A DNA stretch of 64,000 nt from Hepsetus odoe. Taxonomy: Eukaryota > Chordata > Actinopteri > Characiformes > Hepsetidae. Position numbers and translations under genes: made by a program. The notes beneath the pieces were generated by a model, which saw only the letters and a program-made list of their open reading frames with translations, was not told the origin of the DNA and did no database searches. This document shows, in pieces, positions 32,794 through 43,230 of this stretch. The stretch's first letter is position 1. Every line of letters begins with the position of its first letter. The stretch spans positions 616,991-680,990 of the forward strand of contig CM029378.1 of assembly GCA_017165825.1 (NCBI GenBank). Direction: 5' to 3'.

Positions 32794-33471
32794 TCTCTCT
32801 TTCTGTCTCTCTCTCTCTCTGTGACTCTGCTTGTGTGTGTCCTTCCAGGTTCTTGGCTGCAGGATTGAGGAGCGGTTGTCCCATAATTGGAAGCAATTGG
32901 GCATCAGTTGAACTGGACCAGAAGCAAGGTGAAAGGAGAGCAGCAGATGACGCTGTGCGTGTGTGTGTAGACACACCTGTGCTATAAAGTCCCTGTGTTA
33001 GTGATGAGTATGTGCTCAGTGCTTGAGTGTGAAGTGGTTGTTAAGTAAAGTGTGTAAACTTCACTGTATGCAGCTTTGTCATTTCTTTGTTTCCTTCGGA
33101 CCAAACCGGAAAAGCTTGTAGCCAAATTTGCTGTAAAGCTTTTCTCCTGGTTTTGAGTTGGTTAGGGAGAGAGTGTGGATCCCTGGAGTATTTGTTTCTT
33201 TTGTTTGGTAGGTGAGGCAGTTTACTGGGGGGAGTGAGTTTGGGTTATGCTTGTTGTTTTGTTGTCCAGGGCATTTGTCTACCCTGGAGAGATGGCACTG
33301 TTTTGTTTACTAGTAATAATGTATTTTCTGTATATTCAGAGAAACTGTACACCTTTTGTCCAAGCTGTGTTTTCCGCAGGCCTTTATTTTTTCCCCCTCA
33401 CTCTCTCTATCAAACCACAGCCATATATGCGAACAACCTAGCCTGGCCTATAACACCTTTGACGTTGAATC
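32794..33471 (+). repeat. Unclassified 0.68 kb dispersed repeat, copy 1
   Basis: Nearly identical to 59310-59979 over its whole length, with different flanks at both ends. It starts in a TC-rich run (CTCTCTCTTTCTG) and includes GTGCTATAAAGTCC (a TATA-like box near 32981), CTTCGGACCAAACCGGAAAA, and ends TAACACCTTTG. There are no terminal inverted repeats, no tail and no coding capacity. The TATA box and length would fit an LTR of an element not otherwise present, but the ends are not TG...CA. Confidence 0.8.
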
Positions 33472-33751
33472 AGTGCTAGACTACACAAAGAGCCTAACTT
33501 TTTTCTGACACTAATTTGATATATCTGACACTTGTTTGTATTAAGTAGAGCCAGTGGAATGTACCCGAGTAGGTTTGAAGCGGACACAATCCTTTGTGTA
33601 ATACACATGCAACTGACTGTGTTACATCAGGCTGAATGATCACCTTTGGCGTCTGTGGCAGCAACCGCTAAACGGGAGGAGCCGAAAAACAAAGAAGAAA
33701 GCGTCTGTGTTTAACACCCAGCAGACCTTTTTGGGATACTTATTTGATTTA
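33472..33751. other. Spacer with an RTE 3' end
   Basis: 33641-33702 carries the RTE terminus (GCAACCGCTAAACGGGAGGA then GCCGAAAAACAAAGAAGAA). Nothing is recognised in the rest. Confidence 0.5.
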
Positions 33752-33892
33752 CAGTCATGTGAAAAAATCTGGACACCCCATTAAATGTTCAGTTCTTTAT
33801 TTAGAAATGTTCACATATCAACGTCTAATCTTGTTTTCGTTTATTTCTGGAAAAGAAAGTGATTTAATTGCAGATAAGCAACAAAAATTAAC
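33752..33892 (+). mobile_element. Tc1/mariner end fragment
   Basis: TA followed by CAGTCATGTGAAAAAATCTG and GACACCCC. This matches the inverted end of the Tc1-like fragment at 59980-60486, with about 27 positions in common. The rest of the element is absent, replaced by a LINE. Confidence 0.6.
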
Positions 33893-34114
33893 CTTGATTT
33901 ATTCTGCTGTGTTTTTGTTTTTACGGAGACATGGCTCAGCGACAGCATTCTGGACACCGCTAACAGCGCTAATGCTAACAACGCGCTGGCCGAACTTATG
34001 GAGTTATCAGCGGGCTCCAGAACCACCACCCAGACGGACTGTTTATTGTTGCTGGAGATTTCAACCATGCAAATCTCAAGTCAGTTCTCCCTAAATTCCA
34101 TCAACATGTGAACT

Positions 34115-35299
34115 TTGCAACGAGGGGGGGGAAACACACTGGACTGTGTTTACACAAACATGGCCGGTGCGTACAGAGCGGAGCCCCGCCCCCACCTCGG
34201 ACACTCAGACCACATCTCTGTGCTGCTGATCCCAGCGTACAGACCCATCGTCAGCCACGCGAGACCCACCCTGAAGCAAGTAAAGACCTGGCCCACAGGA
34301 GCCATCTCTGCTCTTCAGGACTGCTTCGAACGCACTGACTGGGACATGTTTAGGGAAGCTGCAACCTACGGTGACACCATCGACCTGGAGGAGTACACAG
34401 CTTCAGTGACTGGCTACATCAGCAAGTGCAATGAGGATGTTACTGTCTCCAAGTTCATCATCACACGACCCAACCAGAAGCCATGGAAGACTGCGGAGCT
34501 GCGCAGACTCCTAAGAACCCGGGACAAGGCCTTCAAGTCAGGGGACGAGGCCGCCCTAAGAAAAGCGAGGGCAAACCTGTCTCGGGCCATCAGAGCAGCA
34601 AAGCGAGCTCACGCAGAGAGAATCCATGGCCACTTCAAGAACACTGGTGACACGCGGCGCATGAGGCAGGGCATCCAGGCCCTCACCAACTACAGGACAT
34701 CTCCACCTGCCTGTGACGGTGACCCCTCCCTCCCAGATGCGCTGAACCACTTCTATGCACGGCTTGATGCAGTCAACAACACGAGAATGAGAAAGACCAC
34801 CCCTCCTCCGAACGACCAGATTCTCCGTCTGACCACAGCCGAGGTGAGAAGATCTCTTCTCAGAGTCAACCCATGGAAAGCTGCCGGTCCAGACAACATT
34901 CAAGGTCGTGTGCTCAGAAGATGTGCAGAACAGCTGACAGATGTTCTCACTGACATCTTCAACACCTCTCTGAGCACCACTGTTGTTCCAAGGTGCTTCA
35001 AGACCACCAGCATCATTCCAGTGCCAAAGAAACCATCTATCTCCTGCCTCAACGACTACTGTCCCGTCGCACTCACACCCATCATCATGAAGTGCTTCAA
35101 GAGGCTGGTCATGAGGCACATCAAGTCTCAGATCCCCTCCTCACAAGACCCCCTGCAGTTTGCGTATCGTCCCAACCGCTCAACGGATGATGCAATCTCC
35201 ACCACCCTCCACCTGGCCCTTTCTCATCTGGACACAAAGGACAGTTATGTCAGAATGCTGTTCATCGACTACAGTTCAGCATCATCCCTCAGCACCTGA
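34115..35299 (+). pseudogene. Rex1-like LINE ORF2, endonuclease end to RT motif A
   Basis: 394 residues, with the end of the endonuclease (HLGHSDHISVLLIP, containing the SDH motif), the pre-RT domain (NQKPWKTAELRRLLRTRDKA), VNPWKAAGPDNIQG, and the RT fingers. It stops at FIDYSSASSLST, where ten bases of the motif A segment (TTCAACACCA in the copy at 17398-17410) are missing, shifting the frame. The downstream frame 35443-36180 continues the protein. One event separates this copy from a continuous RT. Confidence 0.82.
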
Positions 35300-35442
35300 G
35301 TGAGAAGCTGAGGCTGCTGGGCCTGAACACCTCCCTCTGTAACTGGATCCTGGACTTCCTGACTGGGAGAACCCAGTCAGTCAGGATCAGTAGCAGCACC
35401 TCCAACACCATCACACTGAGCACAGGAGCCCCCGAGGGCTGT

Positions 35443-36180
35443 GTGCTCAGCCCACTGCTGTTCACACTGATGACCCACGACTGTGCAGCCAAGCACAGCT
35501 CGAACCACATCATCAAATTCGCTGATGATACAACCATGGTGGGTCTGATCAGCGGTGGAGACGAGGCAGCTTACAGAGAGGAGATACAGGAGCTGATGGA
35601 CTGGTGCAGAACCAACAACCTGTCTCTGAACGTCGACAAGACTAAAGAGATGGTTGTTGACTTCAGGAGATCACGTCGGGACCGCACTCCACTTATCATC
35701 AACACCTCACCTGTGGAGATGGTCCAGAGCACCAAGTTTCTTGGTGTTCACATCACTGACAACCTCACATGGTGCCTCAACACCAACTCCATCACAAAGA
35801 AAGCCCAGCAGTGTCTCTACTTCCTGCGCAGACTGAGGAAAGCCCATCTCCCACCTTCCATCCTCACCATCTTTTACAGAGGAACCATCGAGAGCATCCT
35901 GAGCGGCTGCATTACTGCCCGGTACGGGAACTGCGAACAGCTAGTTCTAGTTCTAGTGAGAACAGCTGAGATCATCGGGATCTCTCTGCCTTCTGTACAG
36001 GACATCTTCACCACTCGCTGCATCCGCAAAGCAACCAGCATTGTGAATGATCCCTCCCACCCATCCCACACTCTCTTCTCCCTCCTGCCATCCGGGAAAA
36101 GGTTCCGCAGCATACGGGCCACCACTTCCAGGATGGGAAATAGTTTCTTCCCCCTGGCCATCAGACTCTTGAACTCATAA
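35443..36180 (+). pseudogene. Rex1-like LINE ORF2, RT motif C to C-terminus
   Basis: 245 residues starting inside motif B. It holds KFADDTTMVGL (motif C, both Asp kept), the thumb KFLGVHITDNLTW and the C-terminal RFRSIRATTSRMGNSFFP segment. It is the same chain as 34115-35299, separated by the frameshift. The counterpart at 62877-63587 is similar. Confidence 0.82.
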
Positions 36181-36541
36181 ACTGCCAATATCTTGAACTC
36201 TTAAACCCAGTCCACTTTTTTCATCCTGTATTTATTTATTTATCTCATGTTGCACTCTGCACTTTATCAGTAACACCGCTCCACCACACTGCTACACCAT
36301 AATCTACCTGGGCTGCTTTGTTCCACAACACTGCAGCCCTCTACGGATGAATGTACTGTCTGTTGTGCCGTCTGTTGTTGTCTGTCTTGTCTGCACTTGT
36401 TGCCCCGTGTTGTGTCTTGTGTTGTGTCTTGTCTTGTGTGTAGCACCAGGTTCCTGGAGGAACGTTATTTTGTTTCACTGTGTTCTGTGTATATGGCTGA
36501 AATGACAATAAAATCCTACTTGACTTGACTTGACTTGACTT

Positions 36542-37330
36542 GTGTAATAGATCTCTTATAAGTCAGTAATACCTCTGTCACTATGTAGCGGACATGTAAT
36601 AGGTCCAAAAAAATTTTCCCACTAGTTTTGCCCCTTGAGTATTACTTTTGCTGTACTTTGTTTTCTGTGACCCTCTTGTTGTGTGATAGAAGACTTTGCA
36701 CCCATTTAAGGTCTGTTTACCCCAGACCACTGTCTCTGCGTGCTGTCCTAGTGGACCCAGGGGAGCTGGATACTTACCCTCTGGCCAGAACACCCCTTTG
36801 TTAACGCCACAAGGTTGCCCAGGATATTTGATCAGATTCTGACAGAGGAGGTCTCATCTGTGTTGATAAGACCCGGGAAGGTAGGCACTATGCAAAACGT
36901 CACCCCCAAGACAGTTTTGTGAAGAGCGAAAGGATGGCGGATATCCTGCCTCAAAATTTGCCAAAAGCAAAGGCATTCCTGGAACTGTCAAGCTTATACC
37001 ACACATTTTTTTTCTGTTTGATTTGACCTCTTCTTCAGAGACTGTTGGGAAGGCCTGGTTATTTGCAGGATGGTGGAAACTAATCCTCATGTGTATTTCC
37101 CCTCTGCGTGCAGGTCTGGGACTTGTGTGCCCTCAAATCTTCCCCTTATCTCAATCCCCAGTCCTATTGTCCTATTGTTATTTGAACTGTTCACACGTCC
37201 GCTTGGTTGTCTTTGTAGTTCGCCCCAATTTCCAAAAGTTTTATTCCATTTTAAAAACCTCTAGGCTTGGTGTATTGTTTTTTCATTTTAAAGTCAGATT
37301 TTAGTTGTTAGGGTCTGGATTAGCATTGTT
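36542..37330. other. No feature recognised
   Basis: About 0.8 kb with only short frames. CCCAGGGGAGCTGGATACTT and other mixed sequence look like decayed repeat, but I cannot match them to anything in the window. Confidence 0.35.
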
Positions 37331-37524
37331 AGAACTTACATTTGTGCTCTTATCCAGAGAGACTTCCATGTCATAATTAGAGGGACAGCCCCCCCTGGAG
37401 CAACTCAGGGCTAAGGGTCTTGCTCAGGGACCCAGTGGTGGTAGTGCCAGAGGTGGGATTCATACCTGGGAACTCTTGAGCCATAGGACCATAGACAAGT
37501 ATCCTACCTCTAGACCACCACCAA
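37331..37524 (-). mobile_element. SINE-A (minus)
   Basis: Reversed tail (CTCTTATCCAGAGAGACTTCC), body GGGTCTTGCTCAGGGACCCA and head CTACCTCTAGACCACCACCA. Confidence 0.8.
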
Positions 37525-37539
37525 CTTACATCTGTAATG

Positions 37540-37880
37540 GTATTGTTAGATCCTAGGCCTGGCTTTTCCTTGGTTTGTTTCATAATCTTTGATATAAATT
37601 TCAAATTAGTCAAGTCATGAATATTAAAGTCTCCAACAGTTATTACTCTAGAGAATCTCTGAACTCCTTTAGGAACTGTGAGTAGGTCCTGGTGAACTGT
37701 AGATGGTAATCAGTGAAAAGTCTGAGATAAATGGTTTCAAATAAGAAATTTAAATCTGTTCTCTGACTGAACACTATGGTCTTATTATGTATGTATACTG
37801 TACAAAGCAGCAGTGTTATAACTAATACTGTACAGAACAGTGTTATAACTGATACTGTACAGAGTGACTGTGTCATAACT
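37540..37880 (-). mobile_element. L2 endonuclease-region fragment (minus)
   Basis: Minus strand reads YHLQFTRTYSQFLKEFRDSL followed by a VGDFNIHD-type motif in another frame, the end of the L2 endonuclease. It is broken. Confidence 0.65.
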
Positions 37881-37887
37881 AATAGTC

Positions 37888-38265
37888 AAGTCAAGTCATC
37901 TTTATTTATAAAGCACTTTTTGCAACTGTTGTTGTCACAAAGCAGCTTTACAGAAACCGGTCCAAGCCCCAGTTGGGTAAGCTGAGAACCAAGACCCAAA
38001 AGGGGAATCCGTCCTCCTCTGGTCGACACTGGGAAAAAAAGGAAGGAAAGAAAGAGAAAAACCCAGTATAGTAGTAGTCGCCAGTAAATATGAGTTCCAG
38101 TAAAAGTAAAACAATCCACTTGTGACTGTAACTGGAGGTTGAGGATGTAATGGTGGAAGCTCTGTTTGAGTGGGGGAAGCTTTAATCTTCATGGCAGCAG
38201 CTCCTATAGAACTCAAACTTTAATCCAGAACTTCTCTTCTTTTGAATCCCTTTATCTCAATATAT
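37888..38265 (-). repeat. Retroelement 3' UTR piece (minus)
   Basis: It starts with AAGTC repeats and TTTATTTATAAAGCAC, then GTCCAAGCCCCAGTTGGGTA and AAAGGGGAATCCGTCCTCC. It is the same block as 10133-10340. Confidence 0.6.
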
Positions 38266-38267
38266 CC

Positions 38268-38393
38268 ATCCATTTTCTGCCGCTTGTCCCAAATGGGGTC
38301 ACGGGGGGGTGCTGGTGACCAACCCAGCGCACATAGGGCGAGGACGGGGGACTCACCCTGGACAGGTCGCCAGCCCATCACAGGGATATCTCA
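38268..38393 (-). mobile_element. Rex3-like 3' end (minus) with target duplication
   Basis: It starts ATCCATCCATTTTCTGCCGC and continues through GACCTGTC-type text in reverse. TATCTCAATAT occurs immediately before it (about 38256-38266) and after it (about 38387-38397). Confidence 0.75.
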
Positions 38394-38397
38394 ATAT

Positions 38398-39094
38398 AAC
38401 AAACCCAAATACAAAAAAGACTCTTCACTGATTACCATCTACAGACTACCAGGTCCTCCTCACAGTCCCTAAAGGAATTCAGAGATTTTCTAGCAAGCCT
38501 GGCAGTTTATTAAAAAAATAAGTTATAATTGTTGGAGACTTTAATATCCATGTAGAGAAAGAACAAGACTCACTGACATTAGCCTTCACATCCATACTTA
38601 ACACTATGGGTTTTATCCAGAATGTAATTGTCACATATGTGGTGTTTCTGGCACGTGTGAGGTGTTTTTGGCACACTAGAGGGTGCTCTGTTCTGACTGA
38701 GCACACCTGAGCTCATAAAGGCACAGGTGTGCCTCATTGGGGCTGACTATTTAAGCCCCTTTGTTAACACCACCATGAGTCAGAACAGAGCGCGGCTCAT
38801 TAGTTAGGCTGAAATGGTGGTTTTGGTTGTGGTTGTGGTTGTGGTTTTAGTGTTTAGTAACTTGGTATCTTGATTTAGACTGCAGTTCCTCGGTTCTTGG
38901 TTTTTGATTAGAACTGCAGTCCTTGCTTCTGGTTTTTTTGTATATCTGGTTAATAAAACTATGTTCCGAACCCCTGGCTCTGCACTGGCGTCCTTCCAGC
39001 ACCCCGCCACCGTTACAGTAATGGGACCCACTCACTGTCAAAATCATACTTTAGACTTGATCCTTACACTTGGTGTCCAAGTTGACAATATCAA
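38398..39094 (+). mobile_element. L2 endonuclease fragment (plus), split by a solo LTR
   Basis: 38398-38628 and 39018-39094 read the L2 endonuclease (TIYRLPGPPHSP; NIHVEKEQDSLTLAF; NHTLDLILTLGVQV) with stops. Removing the LTR at 38629-39017 and one GTAAT restores the text. Confidence 0.75.
38629..39017 (+). repeat. Solo LTR, TGTCA-type family, with 5-bp target duplication
   Basis: It starts TGTCACATATGTGG and ends CCGCCACCGTTACA, 389 bp, flanked by GTAAT on both sides (38624-38628, 39018-39022). The family core is present, with TGACTATTTAAGCCCC as the TATA-like box and AATAAAACTATG as the poly(A) signal. It contains an internal GGTTGTG tandem (about 38820-38845). Confidence 0.9.
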
Positions 39095-39212
39095 GTCAAG
39101 TCAAGTAGGATTTTATTGTCCTTTCAAACACATACACAGTACATAGTGAAAGGAAATAATGTTCCTCCAGGACCCTGGTGCTACACATAAGACAACATAA
39201 GACACAAGTTAT
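39095..39212 (-). repeat. Rex1-like LINE 3' end fragment
   Basis: AAGTCAAGTCAAGTAGGATT and TTCCTCCAGGACCCTGGTGC: the reversed 3' UTR end of the plus LINEs. 39213-39490 after it holds nothing I can name. Confidence 0.75.
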
Positions 39213-39490
39213 ATAGTAAAAATCCCTTTACTTTTGTCCCTGTCCTACAGTGTCTCACACCATCGAGTTCCCATGGGAAAGCAAGCAGTTGCACCTGCAA
39301 ATAGCTACATTTTGTCCAGTGTCTTACACTGCCTCATGAGTTCCCAGAAAACATCCAGCAGTAAAGAGTTAAATTTTTAATGGAACAATAGTTCCCACAG
39401 ACAGCTTGTAGCAAATGGCTAAATTTTTTATCAAGCAGCTTTGTTTACAATTAGGAAAGTAGATGGGAAGAAACCTTGAAATGTTGGTGG

Positions 39491-39831
39491 TGGATAAGAC
39501 AGGGAGCCATCAGCGAAGAGACCTTTGTCTACTGTCGGTGAAGTGGTAAAGGCGGGGGAACTGAGGTGTTAATCAGGAAAGCATTGAATATTATTGGTGG
39601 AAAACTATTAATGGGATGGATTTATGTACATTTTAAAGGGGATTGAAATGTATTTAAATTCTGAAATTGGGATGAGCATTTGGAGCTGCTCCCACTGGAC
39701 CACGCTTGCTGGAACTCTTCAGTAAAGTGGGTGTGCCACATCTCTCTGACTTCGCTTGATTTTTGACTTCATTTGACTTCTGACTTAGAAAAAGTTTCAG
39801 ACTTAGGCTCACACTTCAGTTTTCCACAACA
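39491..39831 (+). repeat. 5' LTR
   Basis: It starts TGGATAAGACAGGGAGCC and contains GGTGGAAAACTATTAATGGG and GACTTAGAAAAAGTTTCAG, matching 47810-48141. The right end is uncertain because the copies diverge at CTTCAGTTTTCCACAACA. Confidence 0.8.
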
Positions 39832-41195
39832 TATTAATTTGCCGTTGTCGGCATGATTGAAAAGAGGCCGCACGGGCTCCTGGTTCGGCGCTGCTCCTCG
39901 GGGCCACTGCTGATCTGGCACAGAACATTAAAGGTAAGCATTTTTTTTAGATCTCGCTGCCTTTTAGTTTAGGTTCTGTGTTACAGACCAGCGGAGGGGG
40001 GGCTAGGAGATCTGTGCACCTCTCCAATAAAGAACTGTATTTAATGTTTGTGTTTATTACAAAAGGATAGTAAATGAGTTTTTCAAAGATACATATAAAT
40101 TGGAACCGTGGAGTGAGAGGGTGAAATCCAATCTGAAATAAATTTTTTGCTGAAGTCAAAGAGGTGGGGCCGTGGTCCAACTGTATATAGTTGAATCTGA
40201 GCACATGTGCCAGTGTTGACTTGACCCTGTTAGGACAGTCAGCTTTTAAAGCCTGTAACGTGTTACAGGTCACGTGGAGCGCTGCTAAAAGCCTGAGAGA
40301 TCTCGGACAGGTATTGTGCGGCCCATGGCTGGTAGCTCTCGGTGAATATGCAGACTCTGAATAAAGTAGGTTGACGAATCTGACTTTCTTATGAAATTCC
40401 TGAGGGGGCGTTGACGGTGGGTCGACAGGCCACTAGGATATATGGCAGTCGTTTCGAGAACAAGGAGTTGAAAGAATGTATTGACCTTTGCTGTTTGTTT
40501 GAGGATGAAGCAGGAACAGTATTCCTACGTGAAGTTGACGTGTGTCTCTGTCTGAAGATAAATCTGTGGCAGTCGCAGTGTGAGGTCAGCGGTACATGTC
40601 CCTCACAACAGGCTGGACGGCAACGTTTACGTCCAAACTTGTGGTTTGCGTTGTACAGTTTCATTAATACTGAGTGATTAATTGTTGTCCATAGAGAACT
40701 GAGAGGAGTGAGATTGGTGTATATATATATATATATATTGCAGCTGCCAAAAAGGTATGAATGTAGTAATGTGAGAGAAGAAGCTACTTTGTGTATGTGT
40801 GTGTGTGTGTGTGTGTGTAACTGCAGTTCTGGTGAGTGTGTGATTGTCAGTGTGAGAGGCATTAAGGGGAGTGTGTGAAGAAGTGTATCTGTGTGTGTGT
40901 GTGCGCGCATATGGGTGATGTGTGAATTTTAACTAAAGGCCTTATAAAAGTGTGAAGTGATTTTTGTATATATATTTTATAACAATTAAGCATAATTACA
41001 GCAAGAGGAAAGAAGAAGAGGAACATTGTCATGAATTAATTAGAAGGGTGGAGGTCTATGAAGCAGCGAACAAGAGAATTGGCCCAACGCCCAGAAATTC
41101 CTCTGATAAAGGTTGACTGAATCAATTGCAAATTAAAAACATCACTAATAAATTAATAAATTATTTAATAAATAATTAATCCATTAAGTATTTTA

Positions 41196-41235
<40 letters not shown>

Positions 41236-41265
41236 AGGGGGGTCAAAGAGAATCAAAGAGAAAAG
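39832..41265 (+). other. Leader region before gag
   Basis: It contains a good splice donor (AAAGGTAAGC near 39930) and no long frame. It also holds an AT run (about 40720-40738), GT runs (about 40796-40818 and 40888-40902) and an AAAT microsatellite (about 41195-41233). I could not identify the primer binding site. Confidence 0.5.
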
Positions 41266-42990
41266 ATGACTAAAAAATCTGAAGTGAAGACCCTTGAGGG
41301 ACAGTGTAAGGTGAAATTACCTGTGGAGAAGATGTGGGAAAAGAACCCCTTGATAAAAGATAAAATCCTGAAGATAAGTCAAAAGTGGGCTAAAGTACCA
41401 AGGGATTAAACACTAAAGGGCCAGAAGAAGGTACATATGAAGTAGCACTTTGTGAAGCCCTGGAGATTCTCATCCTGAACCACAAACCAAAGGACAAATC
41501 CAGTAAACGACAAGCAAAGCGACAGGAGGAACTAGAAATCCTAAAAATGTTTAAGAAAAAAGCAGAATGGGTGGCGGTGGTCTAGTGGTAGGGTACTTGC
41601 CTATGGCTCAAGATGTCCCAGGTTCAAATCCCACCTCTGGTGCTACCACCACTGGGTCCCTGAGCAAGACCCTTAACCCTGAGTTGCTCCAGGGGGACTG
41701 TCCCTGTAATTAGGACATGTAAGTCGCTCTGGATAAGAGCGTCTGCTAAATGTCGTATATGTCAATGTAAATGAGAAGAGGATTTTCAAAAAGCCAAAAA
41801 AGGAAGACAGGAGATTAAAGAGAGAAAAGAAGGAACAGAGAAGAAGTTTAAGATGTATGATACTCCTTCACCTTATGTAGGACAGTATCCTGTCATTGAA
41901 GGGAAGTTTGATATTTCTGGACAAGTGACTGTTACAGATGACAAGAAGGATCCAGAACCTTGGAAGATGAGAAGAAAATCTCAGAGGATGCTGAGAGAAC
42001 ACCCATAATCCCACAGACCCTCCACAAAGGGGAGGAGCCCTACTGCACAGAGAGAGAGAGAGAGAGAGGGTAGGCAGCAGAGCAATGAGACAATATATCC
42101 AGATCTTAAATTACAGCAGGAGTGGAGAAGTGCAGTACTAGAGAGTGAAGAGGTAGCAATGAGAGAAAGGGAGTCAGAGGCACGGTCAGTGAAAGGAAGG
42201 AGTTGAGCAGACAGGACGGGAAGACAGTGATGATGAAGGTGTGTTGGATTGTTACAGGAAGTACAGAAGACAGATGAGAAAAGAGAGAGAACTCAGGAGA
42301 GAGTTAAAGGATATGGAAAGGATGTTACAGGAAGAGGAAAGGAAAGTGGGGACTGAGATGAGTAAGGGAAGTAGAAATGAGAGAAGAGTAGGATGGAGTA
42401 CACCAAGACCATCCGCCCAACAGCTGGATGACACAAAATTTTGATTATTCTATCCAGGCAAATCAATTACTAATCTGGATGAAATTGTACATATTGCCAT
42501 GGAGAGAAAAGGTACAAGGAGACAGAGTAGAAGGGATAATGGTGAAATATCAGAAAGTGAAGAGGACACTGAGATTCAGGTAGAACCGAGTATGAGATTA
42601 AGATCGAAGATTGAAGAAAATATGGGATGGTACAGGTGATACATGCTGTGGATATACACAGGCAAAATGAAAAGAAAACCAAAGAACAAGAAAGAGAAGT
42701 GCTGAGGAAGGTGGGAGAACTGACAGGAAAAGCTAAGAAAAAAGGGGAAAAGACTCAAGCTGCAGTTGTGGAAGAAAAGACTTTGCAGGCATCTCAAAGA
42801 CCAGTGACCACAGTCCACAACTCCCTCAGCTCCAGTCATCAATGTGTACACACAGCCATCAGAAATTCAGAGGCAGACAACAGCAGCGACAGCCTCAAGG
42901 TCCACCTGGAGTGTGTTGGGGGTGTGGACAAGCAGGACACACCCGAAGATGATGTTCAGTAAATCCATGGAAGGGACCTGGAGTGAGGGA
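41266..42990 (+). pseudogene. gag remnant
   Basis: A possible start at 41266 (MTKKSEVKTLEG) is followed by a stop after about 48 codons. The region is split by SINE-A and continues as acidic/basic coiled sequence (RELRRELKDMERMLQEEERK near 42290). Near 42905-42945 one frame gives CWGCGQAGHTRR, the core of a CCHC nucleocapsid knuckle. Stops and frameshifts are frequent. Confidence 0.65.
41571..41772 (+). mobile_element. SINE-A inside gag
   Basis: Head GTGGCGGTGGTCTAGTGGTA, B box GGTTCAAATCCCACC, tail AAGTCGCTCTGGATAAGAGC. It is complete. Confidence 0.85.
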
Positions 42991-42999
42991 AGGTGCAGC

Positions 43000-43212
43000 C
43001 TCGCGGGCTCCTCAAATTACAAGTCAAGACCAAACACAGCAAAACCCAAATTTAGGACGTCCATGGACAGGAGGGAATCAGAACCCTGCCTGCACTGGAT
43101 TAAATCAACACTCCAAAAAACAATCAATTTACCAATCTTAGTTTCAGAGCAAACTCCAGTAAATTTATTAGGGAGAAACACTTTGTGCCAGTTGGGATTC
43201 CAGATTTGGTGA
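43000..43212 (+). pseudogene. Retroviral protease remnant
   Basis: The end of the frame reads PVNLLGRNTLCQLGF, the C-terminal helix region of retroviral proteases. The active-site segment is not visible and appears deleted. Confidence 0.5.
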
Positions 43213-43230
43213 ACACCTGATGGAGTTTAT

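Larger units (their letters stand above)
33893..36541 (+). mobile_element. Rex1-like LINE, longest plus-strand copy
   Basis: It has an internally deleted endonuclease (FTETWLSDS near 33920; AGDFNHANLKS near 34060), the complete pre-RT and RT region, the C-terminus and a 3' UTR ending AATGACAATAAAATCCTACT with a TTGAC tandem tail (about 36520-36541). The two long frames are separated by a short deletion in motif A. Confidence 0.88.

Noticed and set aside
32711..32987. Small protein-coding frames across the TC-rich stretch (also 59118-59641)
   Set aside because: They lie in the 0.68 kb dispersed repeat on both strands and differ between copies; low-complexity composition explains their openness.
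36542..37330. Possible LTR or host exon
   Set aside because: I could find neither paired ends, target duplication, nor a supported frame, so no feature is claimed.
40389..40910. 173-residue minus frame in the retroviral leader
   Set aside because: It crosses GT and AT microsatellites that give His/Thr runs, has no recognisable domain, and lies antisense in the leader of the second retrovirus-like element.
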